DNA of 24,471 nt. It comes from a virus. Shown here one piece after another: positions 16,901 through 22,240 of this stretch. The stretch spans positions 1 through 24,471 of the IMG/VR virus record IMGVR_UViG_3300044631_001202; one strand, 5' to 3'. Each line of letters opens with the position of its first letter. Within the stretch, counting starts at the first letter, position 1. The notes beneath the pieces were generated by a model. It saw nothing but the letters and a program-made list of their open reading frames with translations. It was not told where the DNA came from and did not search any database. The position numbers and the translations under genes were made by a program.

Positions 16901-17241
16901 ATCTTCTTAGCAGTCTTGACCTTAGTGGTCTTCTTGGGAAGTCTATCTTCTACAGATTCAACCATATCACGAATGCCGCGAATTTGAATCTCCTGTGACT
17001 TACTTCTGTGCTTTAGATCTTCATATGCATGCTTATAGTAGAAGTCATGATCGTTATATGTATCGATTTCTTCCCTGAATGCATACCTCTCATGGGGGAT
17101 TAGAATACTCGCAAAGGTATTCATTAGTGTTGCATATAGAAGGCAAATAACAACAACAGTCTGATTGCCTCCAAGAAATGCCCCAGCACCAATTCCAATA
17201 GCAGTACACGCCATAACATTCAAAATTCTAATCTTATTCAT
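16897..17241 (-). CDS. Small membrane protein with cytoplasmic tail
   Basis: 114 residues from ATG 17241, chosen for the ribosome site AAAGGAAAC just upstream; longer versions would run far into the preceding gene. Residues about 5-48 form two hydrophobic segments (ILNVMACTAIGIGAGAFLGG, and VVVICLLYATLMNTFASILI) separated by a short GNQT turn. The rest is charged and helical (YKHAYEDLKHRSKSQEI), ending in a basic KKTTKVKTAKKI. I do not recognise it; a two-pass inner-membrane protein is the most that can be said. It overlaps the deaminase-like gene by 8 bases. Confidence 0.6.
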   Translation of the reverse strand: MNKIRILNVMACTAIGIGAGAFLGGNQTVVVICLLYATLMNTFASILIPHERYAFREEIDTYNDHDFYYKHAYEDLKHRSKSQEIQIRGIRDMVESVEDRLPKKTTKVKTAKKI

Positions 17242-17635
17242 ATAGTTTCCTTTCATTGTCTGACAAAAGTTCAAATCCCGTATCCGTAGTGTACCAAATG
17301 TCATCGAACATTTCAATACACCAAGGAAGACAATGCTTGCATGGTTTGGAGTTACGCAACTGCTCAAACCTATTCATTCTTATATTTACTAGTTTAAGTT
17401 TCCTAAGATCTTTCTTATACTTCTTAGGAAGTTTATTGAAAGCATCCAATTCGGAATGAACGCAACCAATAATATAACCATACTTATTTGCTAGAGGATG
17501 TGTCTTGAAGACATTAGTTCCAATTGAAACTAGTTTATTCTTGTGATAAATCAAACTGACATGCTTCTTTTGTCGTTGAAGACCCAAACAAATTGGTTTG
17601 GCATCACGAAGAATATTATTGAAATCAAAATTCAT
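17234..17635 (-). CDS. Cytidine/deoxycytidylate deaminase-fold protein
   Basis: 133 residues. Motif HSE (H60, E62) in IGCVHSELDAF and motif PCKHC (C99, C102) in NSKPCKHCLPWCIEMF are the paired zinc-binding and catalytic signatures of the deaminase superfamily (HxE ... PCxxC). It is shorter than T4 dCMP deaminase (193), and the substrate cannot be told from sequence; a free pyrimidine nucleotide or an RNA base are both possible. I start at ATG 17635; the ATG at 17644 is in frame, but its first bases abut or overlap the 3' end of tRNA-Arg. The gene probably shares the tRNA-Arg transcript. Confidence 0.7.
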   Translation of the reverse strand: MNFDFNNILRDAKPICLGLQRQKKHVSLIYHKNKLVSIGTNVFKTHPLANKYGYIIGCVHSELDAFNKLPKKYKKDLRKLKLVNIRMNRFEQLRNSKPCKHCLPWCIEMFDDIWYTTDTGFELLSDNERKLYE

Positions 17636-17641
17636 AATAAA

Positions 17642-17715
17642 CATTTCCGACAGGACTTGAACCTGTAACCTATAGCTTAGAAGGCTATTGCTCTATCCAG
17701 TTGAGCTACGGAAAC
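17642..17715 (-). tRNA. tRNA-Arg (anticodon TCT)
   Basis: A complete 74-base cloverleaf: acceptor GTTTCCG/CGGAAAT, D stem GCTC/GAGC, anticodon stem ATAGC/GCTAT with loop CTTCTAA, and T stem ACAGG/CCTGT with loop TTCAAGT. CCA is not encoded. It reads AGA, a frequent arginine codon in the AT-rich phage genes here. A sigma70-type promoter lies immediately upstream. Confidence 0.93.
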
Positions 17716-17727
17716 AAATATAGACAT

Positions 17728-17756
17728 AGTATACTGCACACTATGTCTATAGTCAA
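17728..17756 (-). promoter_or_regulatory. Sigma70-type promoter of tRNA-Arg
   Basis: TTGACT (17756-17751), 17-base spacer, TATACT (17733-17728); +1 about 6 bases before the tRNA. An 11-base inverted repeat (17719-17729 and 17741-17751) overlaps the promoter and may also serve as the terminator of the Sm-like gene or as an operator. Confidence 0.72.
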
Positions 17757-17768
17757 GTCTTTAGATTA

Positions 17769-18092
17769 TTAAACCGTGAGTTTTAGATCTGCCGGATTAA
17801 TTACACTCTTAGTGGGTGGCACAAACAGACCACCTACAATCACGGTCGTATAATGATCTTCAAGTTCCTTCTGCGGAGGAACAGTAAAGACTACATGCTT
17901 ATTGAGAATGGTGATTCCCGTATCCTTGAATTCGGCATAGGGTAGCCACTTCGCAAACATAAGCTTGCCTTCTGGAGTTGGCAGAAGAACCGCCGGATCC
18001 TTCAGATTTACGCTATCTCCATCATTGACGGAGGTAACATTTGCAATGATTTCTTCACCACTAACTAGACGAACGATTTGAATATTTGACAT
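17769..18092 (-). CDS. Sm-like (LSm-fold) phage protein
   Basis: 107 residues: MSNIQIVRLVSGEEIIANVT, then SVNLKDPAVLLPTPEGKLMF, then WLPYAEFKDTGITILNKHVV, then DHYTTVIVGG. The opening (strand, SGEEIIANV, DP) fits the Sm1-type fold of phage proteins related to a structurally characterised Sm-like protein attributed to a cyanophage. Sm proteins form rings that bind RNA. Whether this one binds RNA is unknown, but it lies next to a tmRNA and a tRNA. A strong ribosome site (AAGGAGAT) precedes the ATG. The 10-base gap to the preceding gene implies an operon. Confidence 0.65.
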   Translation of the reverse strand: MSNIQIVRLVSGEEIIANVTSVNDGDSVNLKDPAVLLPTPEGKLMFAKWLPYAEFKDTGITILNKHVVFTVPPQKELEDHYTTVIVGGLFVPPTKSVINPADLKLTV

Positions 18093-18101
18093 AATATCTC
18101 C

Positions 18102-18323
18102 TTAATTATCACACTGACAACAACGACCCATAATCCTATCCCAAAGAGAACACTTTGGTGGCTTATCAACTGGCCAACATTGACCAGTAATATCTTCTAA
18201 TTGATATGCGTTTTTGACATCAATCGCGCGGGATGATGCTTCAACAAATTCATCTTCTGTAAAAAGAAGATCTATGCATCTACCATCAATCACTTTCTTT
18301 ACATGAATATATTCGTTACTCAT
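18102..18323 (-). CDS. Small cysteine-rich hypothetical protein
   Basis: 73 residues from ATG 18323, supported by the AAGGATG ribosome site; a longer reading would run into the tmRNA. It begins MSNEYIHVKKVIDGRCIDLL and ends in a cysteine-rich segment (QCWPVDKPPKCSLWDRIMG, then RCCQCDN) that could bind a metal. I do not recognise a characterised family. It follows the tmRNA 3' end by only 18 bases and precedes the Sm-like gene by 9 bases, so the three are probably on one transcript. Confidence 0.65.
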   Translation of the reverse strand: MSNEYIHVKKVIDGRCIDLLFTEDEFVEASSRAIDVKNAYQLEDITGQCWPVDKPPKCSLWDRIMGRCCQCDN

Positions 18324-18340
18324 AAAAACATCCTTTATAA

Positions 18341-18706
18341 TGGAGGCCGGGGGAGTCGAACCCCCGTGTATCTCATACTTATGTATAAGCATCTACATGA
18401 TTAGTTTCTTTTCGTATAGCAGGATTTGTAAGGTAAGAAACAAACTTACAATCTGCTTTGACCATTTATTTCGATCCGTTTACTGGTCACTCACGGTCTA
18501 TCAGATTTTGAGAAGTCAGGAGTTATCTGAGTAGTTCCTGTACCCTCTTGACGGTCCTAATGAATTAAGGATCGACTGTTTCTCAAGCAGCCATTGCAAA
18601 TGCACGAGTGTTGGCATTTGTGGTTTGGTTGTTTTTAACGAAGCCATCAACCATCTTCGTCATGCTTCTTTACATTTGTTTAAGATATCGAATCCGATTG
18701 GCCCCC
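18341..18706 (-). ncRNA. ssrA: tmRNA (one-piece, phage-encoded)
   Basis: About 366 bases; E. coli tmRNA has 363. The 5' end GGGGGCC pairs with GGCCTCC at the 3' end as a 7-base acceptor. The 5' part carries the conserved GGATTCGA, and the 3' part has a T arm (CGGGGG, loop TTCGACT, CCCCCG). CCA is not encoded. A PK1-type pairing (GACGAAG/CTTCGTT) precedes an A-rich stretch, after which a short ORF (18615-18583) starts at a GCC resume codon and encodes ANTRAFAMAA followed by TGA. That is the length and style of bacterial proteolysis tags (E. coli ANDENYALAA). tmRNA frees stalled ribosomes together with SmpB and marks the products for ClpXP/ClpAP. It begins 10 bases after the stop of the 201-residue gene, which has a late promoter. 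Confidence 0.92.
18583..18615 (-). other. tmRNA tag-peptide reading frame (ANTRAFAMAA)
   Basis: Ten codons from GCC plus TGA, inside the tmRNA. The Ala-Asn start and -AMAA end match known tags. The exact resume codon is inferred from the A-rich context ACAAAT just before GCC. Confidence 0.8.
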
Positions 18707-18716
18707 TTTAGTCTTT

Positions 18717-19322
18717 CTAAAGAACTAAGTCTTTATTAACAATCTTTATTTTACCATCTGATGCGGTATATTTCAAGTTCGGTCTTGGAGTAATTGCATT
18801 CTTTGGTCCGATCTCAATCTGACCGATTGTTTTTGCGTTTCCTTTGCCCTTTGGTACACTTAAAATATTAATTGCACCACCTCTAACTGATCCAAAATTG
18901 TCGGATATTTGTCTGCTATTGCCTCTTGGGCCGACTAAATGGAAAGATCCCTGATGACGAACAATTCGGTGTTGCTCGTTAGGTTTTCCTCTCAATACTA
19001 CATCGATAATTTGACCATGTTCTAGATTTTTCAGTAGATTAAGTTGTTCCTCGTATCGTTTTGCATGTTCTTCGGCCTTTTTAGCGTCTGCGGCCGCCTG
19101 TTTTAATCTTTCTTCTTTATTTTGTCTTGCCGCGGCGGCCTTTTTTCGTCGGATATGAGCGTCATCTCTAATACCTTGAGCAAGCCGTAGTAGTTTATTT
19201 GTTTCTTCCATGCCGGATTGATGCATACCAGCCTGACGAAACATCTTAGCACTAGATTCCTCTAATGATCCCCAAGCACCAGATTTAACTAAAGATTCTA
19301 AAAGTTCTCTGAGTATTTTCAT
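18717..19322 (-). CDS. Hypothetical late protein with Ala/Lys/Glu-rich coiled coil
   Basis: 201 residues, not recognised. Residues about 55-100 form a highly charged Ala-rich helix (RRKKAAAARQNKEERLKQAA, ADAKKAEEHAKRYEEQLNLL). The C-terminal half looks beta-rich (GQIIDVVLRGKPNEQHRIVR, FHLVGPRGNS, KTIGQIEIGP). A TATAAATA box at 19338-19345 and the ribosome site GAGGT precede the ATG, so late expression, and perhaps a virion role, is likely. It ends 10 bases before the tmRNA, which could be read from the same promoter. The GC-rich helix region contains a GCGGCCGC Ala-Ala-Ala run. Confidence 0.6.
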   Translation of the reverse strand: MKILRELLESLVKSGAWGSLEESSAKMFRQAGMHQSGMEETNKLLRLAQGIRDDAHIRRKKAAAARQNKEERLKQAAADAKKAEEHAKRYEEQLNLLKNLEHGQIIDVVLRGKPNEQHRIVRHQGSFHLVGPRGNSRQISDNFGSVRGGAINILSVPKGKGNAKTIGQIEIGPKNAITPRPNLKYTASDGKIKIVNKDLVL

Positions 19323-19337
19323 ATTTTACCTCAGAGA

Positions 19338-19345
19338 TATTTATA
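19338..19345 (-). promoter_or_regulatory. T4-type late promoter box before the 201-residue gene and tmRNA
   Basis: TATAAATA on the minus strand; predicted +1 near 19332, 10 bases before ATG 19322, leaving the GAGGT ribosome site at the very 5' end of the transcript. Confidence 0.6.
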
Positions 19346-19353
19346 ATCTATTT

Positions 19354-19446
19354 TCACTTCATTCGTGAAAGCTTCATAGCCCGGCGCTTCTTTGAACCCA
19401 TCTTACGCCGACGACCAAACTTTGTATGTGTACCTTTGCGACTCAT
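19354..19446 (-). CDS. Tiny basic protein, 30 residues
   Basis: ATG 19446 is preceded by a strong ribosome site (AAGGAGATAAT). The 30 residues begin MSRKGTHTKFGRRRKMGSKK and continue RRAMKLSRMK; over one third are Arg or Lys. A peptide so basic probably binds nucleic acid or an acidic partner. Similar short Arg/Lys peptides occur in other T4-like phages, but I know no function. The 9-base gap to the preceding gene implies one operon. Confidence 0.65.
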   Translation of the reverse strand: MSRKGTHTKFGRRRKMGSKKRRAMKLSRMK

Positions 19447-19455
19447 ATTATCTCC

Positions 19456-19653
19456 TTAAATAAAACTTCTCTGATACCGTTCCTTGATGGTTTTGCATTC
19501 AATCTTTGCAGCACCATCTTTGTGCATCTTTCTTTGCTTGGTAATGACCTTTCCCATACCAATCGTCCTACAAACCATTTGACGATGCTTTGAAATAAAG
19601 GAAGCCTGACGCTCCATCATCAAATCAATTTCATCAATTTTGCGTTTAGCCAT
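19456..19653 (-). CDS. Small basic hypothetical protein
   Basis: 65 residues: MAKRKIDEIDLMMERQASFI, then SKHRQMVCRTIGMGKVITKQ, then RKMHKDGAAKIECKTIKERY. It is mostly helical and basic, with no recognised family. The ATG overlaps the last codons of the preceding gene by 8 bases, which suggests coupled translation. Confidence 0.55.
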   Translation of the reverse strand: MAKRKIDEIDLMMERQASFISKHRQMVCRTIGMGKVITKQRKMHKDGAAKIECKTIKERYQRSFI

Positions 19654-19864
19654 TAGTATCTTCTACTTCATCCTCAAACATTCCATAGGCCATGCCGCTC
19701 TTGCTGTTCTTCCAGTAATCAAGTTCTTTCTGGGGATAGCCGTTGGCAGCAAACCACTCATGGAGTTGTTCCTGAGTCATGTTACGAATGTTCTCTGGAG
19801 CAGGCTTTGGAAAGCCGTACCGCCACCCACTTGGAGGATCAATGAACACCACAGTCTTTTTCAC
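19646..19864 (-). CDS. Small conserved-type phage protein (GTG start)
   Basis: 72 residues. I choose the GTG at 19864 because it overlaps the stop of the upstream 32-residue membrane peptide (GTGA); the longer in-frame reading from 19993 would overlap two other genes. The sequence MKKTVVFIDPPSGWRYGFPK, then the helix NMTQEQLHEWFAANGYPQKE and an acidic C-terminus (FEDEVEDTNG) has a regular protein look. PPSGWRYGFPK followed by EWFAANGYP recalls a short protein family common in phages, without assigned function. Confidence 0.65.
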   Translation of the reverse strand: MKKTVVFIDPPSGWRYGFPKPAPENIRNMTQEQLHEWFAANGYPQKELDYWKNSKSGMAYGMFEDEVEDTNG

Positions 19865-19959
19865 GGCTTCTTCTTTCCCCACAACAGGGCAATACCAGTA
19901 ATCAGTTGTCCGGTAAGAACACCCAATAGGTAGATAGCAGCAATAAGTAGTGTTTCCAT
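19861..19959 (-). CDS. 32-residue single-pass membrane peptide
   Basis: Starts at ATG 19959, overlapping the stop of the 98-residue gene (TAATG), and ends at a TGA that overlaps the GTG of the next gene. The peptide METLLIAAIYLLGVLTGQLI, then TGIALLWGKKKP is one hydrophobic helix of about 25 residues with a positive tail, as expected for an inner-membrane miniprotein with its C-terminus inside. AGGAG occurs about 16 bases upstream, far for a ribosome site, so coupling to upstream translation is more likely. The evidence is purely architectural: two stop/start overlaps and the membrane-helix composition. Confidence 0.55.
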   Translation of the reverse strand: METLLIAAIYLLGVLTGQLITGIALLWGKKKP

Positions 19960-20255
19960 TATAGTAATCCATTCTCCTGATCGAATTGTGCAATGCGATC
20001 TAGTGCAGCATTGCGTTCTTCTTTCTTAAAGCAATCCCAGCCCCGACGAGCTGCTTCACGATGCGGGTCTGCCATTGTTGGTAGATGATTGGCTTCGTTT
20101 CTACACACTTCTCGCCGTGCCTCATCCCGTTCAGCACGAAGAGAAGCAATAACTTGAAGTAGATCAACTCTTTCATTTTCCATTCGTCTAATCTGATTAA
20201 GCAGATCAACAAGAATTGGGGAGCTTTCTACTGTTGGAAATTGTTGATTACTCAC
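19959..20255 (-). CDS. Hypothetical protein, paralog A of an ERDEARR/WDC[FY]K pair
   Basis: 98 residues from a GTG start that overlaps the stop of the upstream gene (GTGA). A helical coiled-coil-like part (LLNQIRRMENERVDLLQVIA, SLRAERDEARREVC) is followed by ADPHREAARRGWDCFKKEER. The same order (AERDEARR, a Cys, an H-P pair, WDC, aromatic, K) occurs in the next gene upstream, so the two arose by tandem duplication. Function unknown. Confidence 0.65.
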   Translation of the reverse strand: MSNQQFPTVESSPILVDLLNQIRRMENERVDLLQVIASLRAERDEARREVCRNEANHLPTMADPHREAARRGWDCFKKEERNAALDRIAQFDQENGLL

Positions 20256-20473
20256 TTGCTCTCATCCTTGTAGCAGTCCCAACGCATTTCCTTTGCAAGT
20301 TGCCTTGGGTGAGTGTAAGTGCCATTTTCGCACCACATCCGCCTCGCCTCATCCCGTTCAGCAGTAAGCCGAACAATGTCTCCGTAAGCTTGTTTCATGA
20401 TGATCTGCTCCATCGTGGAGCCACTTCCACCATCAAGGTACGCTTGAATCATTGCCAGTGTATTAGATGTCAT
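20252..20473 (-). CDS. Hypothetical protein, paralog B of an ERDEARR/WDC[FY]K pair
   Basis: 73 residues: MTSNTLAMIQAYLDGGSGST, then a helix with IVRLTAERDEARRMWCENGT, then YTHPRQLAKEMRWDCYKDES. Related to the 98-residue protein beside it: ERDEARR, the following Cys and Asn, and WDC-aromatic-K are shared. The conserved Cys and His residues could form a small metal site, but this is a guess. The ATG overlaps the end of the preceding gene by 11 bases. Confidence 0.65.
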   Translation of the reverse strand: MTSNTLAMIQAYLDGGSGSTMEQIIMKQAYGDIVRLTAERDEARRMWCENGTYTHPRQLAKEMRWDCYKDESK

Positions 20474-20921
20474 TGTTCTTCACACTTTCGATTTGGTTCA
20501 CAATATTCAGAACGCGATTCATTTGATCTTCTGTGGGTTTTCCACCACATTCAGGAGAACGAGTAGCCCATATCCACACATTGTTGCTGCCAATATCTCC
20601 TGTAATCTCACAGACATTGCGGCTCATGGCTTCTGCCATCTTGATCATACCAAACACTTCTTCATCGCCACCTTCAATGTAAAAACGAAGAGTTCCAAAT
20701 TTTTCTTTGACTTGAACAGCCTTCACATAAAAGTCTGGATTGGTCTTACGCTTCCATTCCACATGGTTCTGAATGCAGCGGCACAGATTGTCGATGATGA
20801 AATACCAACCATCACCGTGGGTGAATCCAAACCCCATGAGGGAGTCTGTGAGCGGTGCATCCTTATCCGCAAAGATTTCTGGATAGCGATTGTATAGGAG
20901 TTTTTCTAGATCGCCATGCAT
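20463..20921 (-). CDS. Conserved-type phage protein of unknown function
   Basis: 152 residues from ATG 20921, 1 base after the stop of the 61-residue gene; an upstream in-frame ATG (20996) would overlap that gene almost fully. Characteristic parts are MGFGFTHGDGWYFIIDNLCR, then VKAVQVKEKFGTLRFYIEGG, then IKMAEAMSRNVCEITGDIGS. The GDGW, KEKFGTLRFY and AE-S-CE-TG order recurs in a protein often labelled hypothetical in phages of many kinds; in that family a pair of cysteines usually follows, which here is mostly lost (VCEITG, then SPECGG). No function is known to me. Confidence 0.65.
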   Translation of the reverse strand: MHGDLEKLLYNRYPEIFADKDAPLTDSLMGFGFTHGDGWYFIIDNLCRCIQNHVEWKRKTNPDFYVKAVQVKEKFGTLRFYIEGGDEEVFGMIKMAEAMSRNVCEITGDIGSNNVWIWATRSPECGGKPTEDQMNRVLNIVNQIESVKNNDI

Positions 20922-20922
20922 T

Positions 20923-21108
20923 TTAGATTGCCTTGTTACTTGCCCAATTCTTTGAAGCCTGTTCGGCGAGTGTATAACTGTTGTAAGTTTTGGCATTCAC
21001 TATGATATCATTTTCATAAAAATTCACAACATAAACAGGCATGTTGTGCTCTCCACTTAGCATGATTTCAATTTCAGATGACTTGTTCACTTTTGCTTTC
21101 GTTTCCAT
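20923..21108 (-). CDS. Small hypothetical protein behind a structured RNA leader
   Basis: 61 residues: METKAKVNKSSEIEIMLSGE, then HNMPVYVVNFYENDIIVNAK, then TYNSYTLAEQASKNWASNKA. A short beta-beta-alpha pattern, not recognised. It is the first gene behind the promoter at 21191-21218 and the structured RNA at 21112-21181, whose 3' strand ends 3 bases before the ATG. No free Shine-Dalgarno sequence is left, so translation may depend on opening of that RNA structure. Confidence 0.6.
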   Translation of the reverse strand: METKAKVNKSSEIEIMLSGEHNMPVYVVNFYENDIIVNAKTYNSYTLAEQASKNWASNKAI

Positions 21109-21111
21109 AAT

Positions 21112-21181
21112 GCGCCGGCCTGGTGCTGCCCCAGTTTTAGACCGTTATAAGCGGCCCTGCGAAGCTGTCCGCCCCCGGCGC
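21112..21181 (-). ncRNA. Predicted structured RNA (three-way junction) in a 5' leader
   Basis: On the minus-strand transcript, GCGCCGG (21181-21175) pairs perfectly with CCGGCGC (21118-21112), closing a 70-base element. Inside, GCGG/CCGC and CTGG/CCAG (7-base loop GGCAGCA) form two further stems, joined by an A/U-rich strand (TTATAACGG, TCTAAAA). It is much richer in G and C than its surroundings. A consensus promoter puts +1 about 3 bases upstream of the element. It matches no riboswitch or tRNA class that I recognise. Confidence 0.55.
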
Positions 21182-21190
21182 GTTGAGTAG

Positions 21191-21218
21191 ATTATACTCT
21201 ACTCATCGTGATTGTCAA
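21191..21218 (-). promoter_or_regulatory. Consensus sigma70 promoter of the structured RNA
   Basis: TTGACA (21218-21213), 16-base spacer, TATAAT (21196-21191) on the minus strand, both hexamers at consensus. It lies in the last codons of the 81-residue gene; +1 is near 21184. Confidence 0.8.
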
Positions 21219-21444
21219 TAGGTGTTTCAAAAGAAATTTTACATTTCTTTTGAGTAACATGACCATTAGTGGTCTTGACGAGATAATTGGACTTTTGCCG
21301 ATCATCGTCATGACCGAGGCGATAACCAAGTTCAGGAAGACCAGAACTCTTGAATGCCTCAAGAATCTGAATCAACTCCTGAGACTTGGCAACTGCCTCT
21401 TCTTCAGTCATATTAAGTGGGATGTCAATATAGAATCTGAACAT
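21199..21444 (-). CDS. Small hypothetical protein
   Basis: 81 residues: MFRFYIDIPLNMTEEEAVAK, a helix with SQELIQILEAFKSSG, then PELGYRLGHDDDRQKSNYLV and KKCKISFETP. A small alpha/beta protein that I do not recognise. Its ATG overlaps the stop of the upstream membrane peptide (TAATG), and its 3' end contains the promoter of the next transcript. Confidence 0.6.
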   Translation of the reverse strand: MFRFYIDIPLNMTEEEAVAKSQELIQILEAFKSSGLPELGYRLGHDDDRQKSNYLVKTTNGHVTQKKCKISFETPIDNHDE

Positions 21445-21566
21445 TATTCTTCTTCTTTCTTAGAATTAAGATACATTACAATCAATCCAACAATAACAAA
21501 TGTGTAGAAAAACATAACACCCATGAATTGTGGCCAAGATATGTAATTTTGTAATTGTTCTTCCAT
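21444..21566 (-). CDS. 40-residue membrane peptide
   Basis: ATG 21566 has a GGAG ribosome site 6 bases upstream; the longer in-frame reading to 21626 would run through the terminator at 21584-21613 and is rejected. MEEQLQNYISWPQFMG is followed by one hydrophobic segment (VMFFYTFVIVGLIVMYL) and an NSKKEEE tail, so this is probably a single-pass membrane peptide. Unknown function. Confidence 0.6.
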   Translation of the reverse strand: MEEQLQNYISWPQFMGVMFFYTFVIVGLIVMYLNSKKEEE

Positions 21567-21583
21567 ATCAACTCCAAGGTAAA

Positions 21584-21613
21584 CGGGGCCAGACCCTCTC
21601 GAATCTGGCCCCG
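21584..21613 (-). terminator. Terminator downstream of the HTH gene
   Basis: CGGGGCCAGA and its exact complement form a 10-base stem with a 10-base loop, followed on the minus strand by TTTACC. Strong stem, weak T-run, so some read-through into the 40-residue gene is likely. Confidence 0.75.
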
Positions 21614-21633
21614 TCGAATCAATCAAGATTTAA

Positions 21634-21897
21634 TCAGGCGATCTGGAACCGCGAACCGTCACGACGGAAGCGGTAGGTGCGCTGACCCGGGTGCGTGTCG
21701 CGCATGAAGTAGCGACCGCGAGAGTCAGTCACGATCTCCCAGTTGCCGTACTTTTCGACCATTTCACGAATGTCGCTGATGGTTGCACGGAGATTGGCAA
21801 CGCCATACTTGTTGGCGGCCTCGGTGGGGCAAAGACCCCATCCACGGGCGAGATGATTGATGACCTGACGCTTCTTGCTAAGATTGTTGTTACGCAT
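21634..21897 (-). CDS. Small helix-turn-helix protein
   Basis: 87 residues. The N-terminal half (KKRQVINHLARGWGLCPTEA, then ANKYGVANLRATISDIREMV) is a winged-helix-like helix-turn-helix of the kind found in short phage proteins: a helix, TEAANKYGV turn, and a recognition helix with RATISDIR. The second half (WEIVTDSRGRYFMRDTH, TYRFRRDGSRF) would form the wing. A DNA-binding, regulatory role is inferred. It has its own sigma70-type promoter and is followed by a terminator, so it is expressed as a single gene. Confidence 0.7.
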   Translation of the reverse strand: MRNNNLSKKRQVINHLARGWGLCPTEAANKYGVANLRATISDIREMVEKYGNWEIVTDSRGRYFMRDTHPGQRTYRFRRDGSRFQIA

Positions 21898-21982
21898 AAC
21901 TTTAAAAATTCACTTTCCTTACGATGCACTCTTCAAACAAATCGGCGAAACTGAGTGCTTGTTTCCCGATTACTATGCAAGT

Positions 21983-22011
21983 ATTGTAGCAGTTCGTTTC
22001 CGTTCTGTCAA
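21983..22011 (-). promoter_or_regulatory. Sigma70-type promoter of the HTH gene
   Basis: TTGACA (22011-22006), 17-base spacer, TACAAT (21988-21983). +1 near 21976 gives a leader of about 80 bases before ATG 21897. Confidence 0.75.
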
Positions 22012-22016
22012 TACCC

Positions 22017-22048
22017 TGAGAAAAACTTTCCTAAGATTGTTTTTCTCA
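22017..22048 (-). terminator. Terminator-like hairpin after tRNA-Lys
   Basis: TGAGAAAAAC and GTTTTTCTCA form a perfect 10-base stem with a 12-base loop, one base behind the 3' end of tRNA-Lys. It has no T-run behind it, so it may act in 3'-end formation rather than as a classic terminator. Confidence 0.6.
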
Positions 22049-22049
22049 A

Positions 22050-22124
<75 letters not shown>

Positions 22125-22240
22125 ATACGGGAGGCGATCTCCGTTTACGCCAAGGTTTTATTCATGATCCACTCAACCTTAAACGATGGATTCACGGTCC
22201 CGGTGGGTCGGGTACACACCTTATATAATATGCAATTAAA

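Noticed and set aside
15378-19097. Three GCGGCCGC sites (15378, 16442, 19090) in AT-rich DNA, at first sight cloning sites
   Set aside because: Each lies in frame inside a gene and encodes Ala-Ala-Ala in a natural context. No linker or vector sequence surrounds them.
19865-19993. Upstream extension of the 72-residue protein to ATG 19993 or 19972
   Set aside because: It would cover the 32-residue membrane gene fully and part of the 98-residue gene. The GTG at 19864 fits the overlap pattern of the operon.
21112-21181. The GC-rich element as a tRNA
   Set aside because: Only 70 bases, no TTC-type T loop and no anticodon stem of five bases between the two inner stems.
21185-21204. Inverted repeat GAGTAGA/TCTACTC as a terminator of the 81-residue gene
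   Set aside because: It coincides with a consensus -10 region and has no T-run. The promoter explains it better, although an operator role remains possible.
21567-21626. N-terminal extension of the 40-residue membrane peptide
   Set aside because: It would translate through a strong terminator hairpin; a proper ribosome site precedes the internal ATG.
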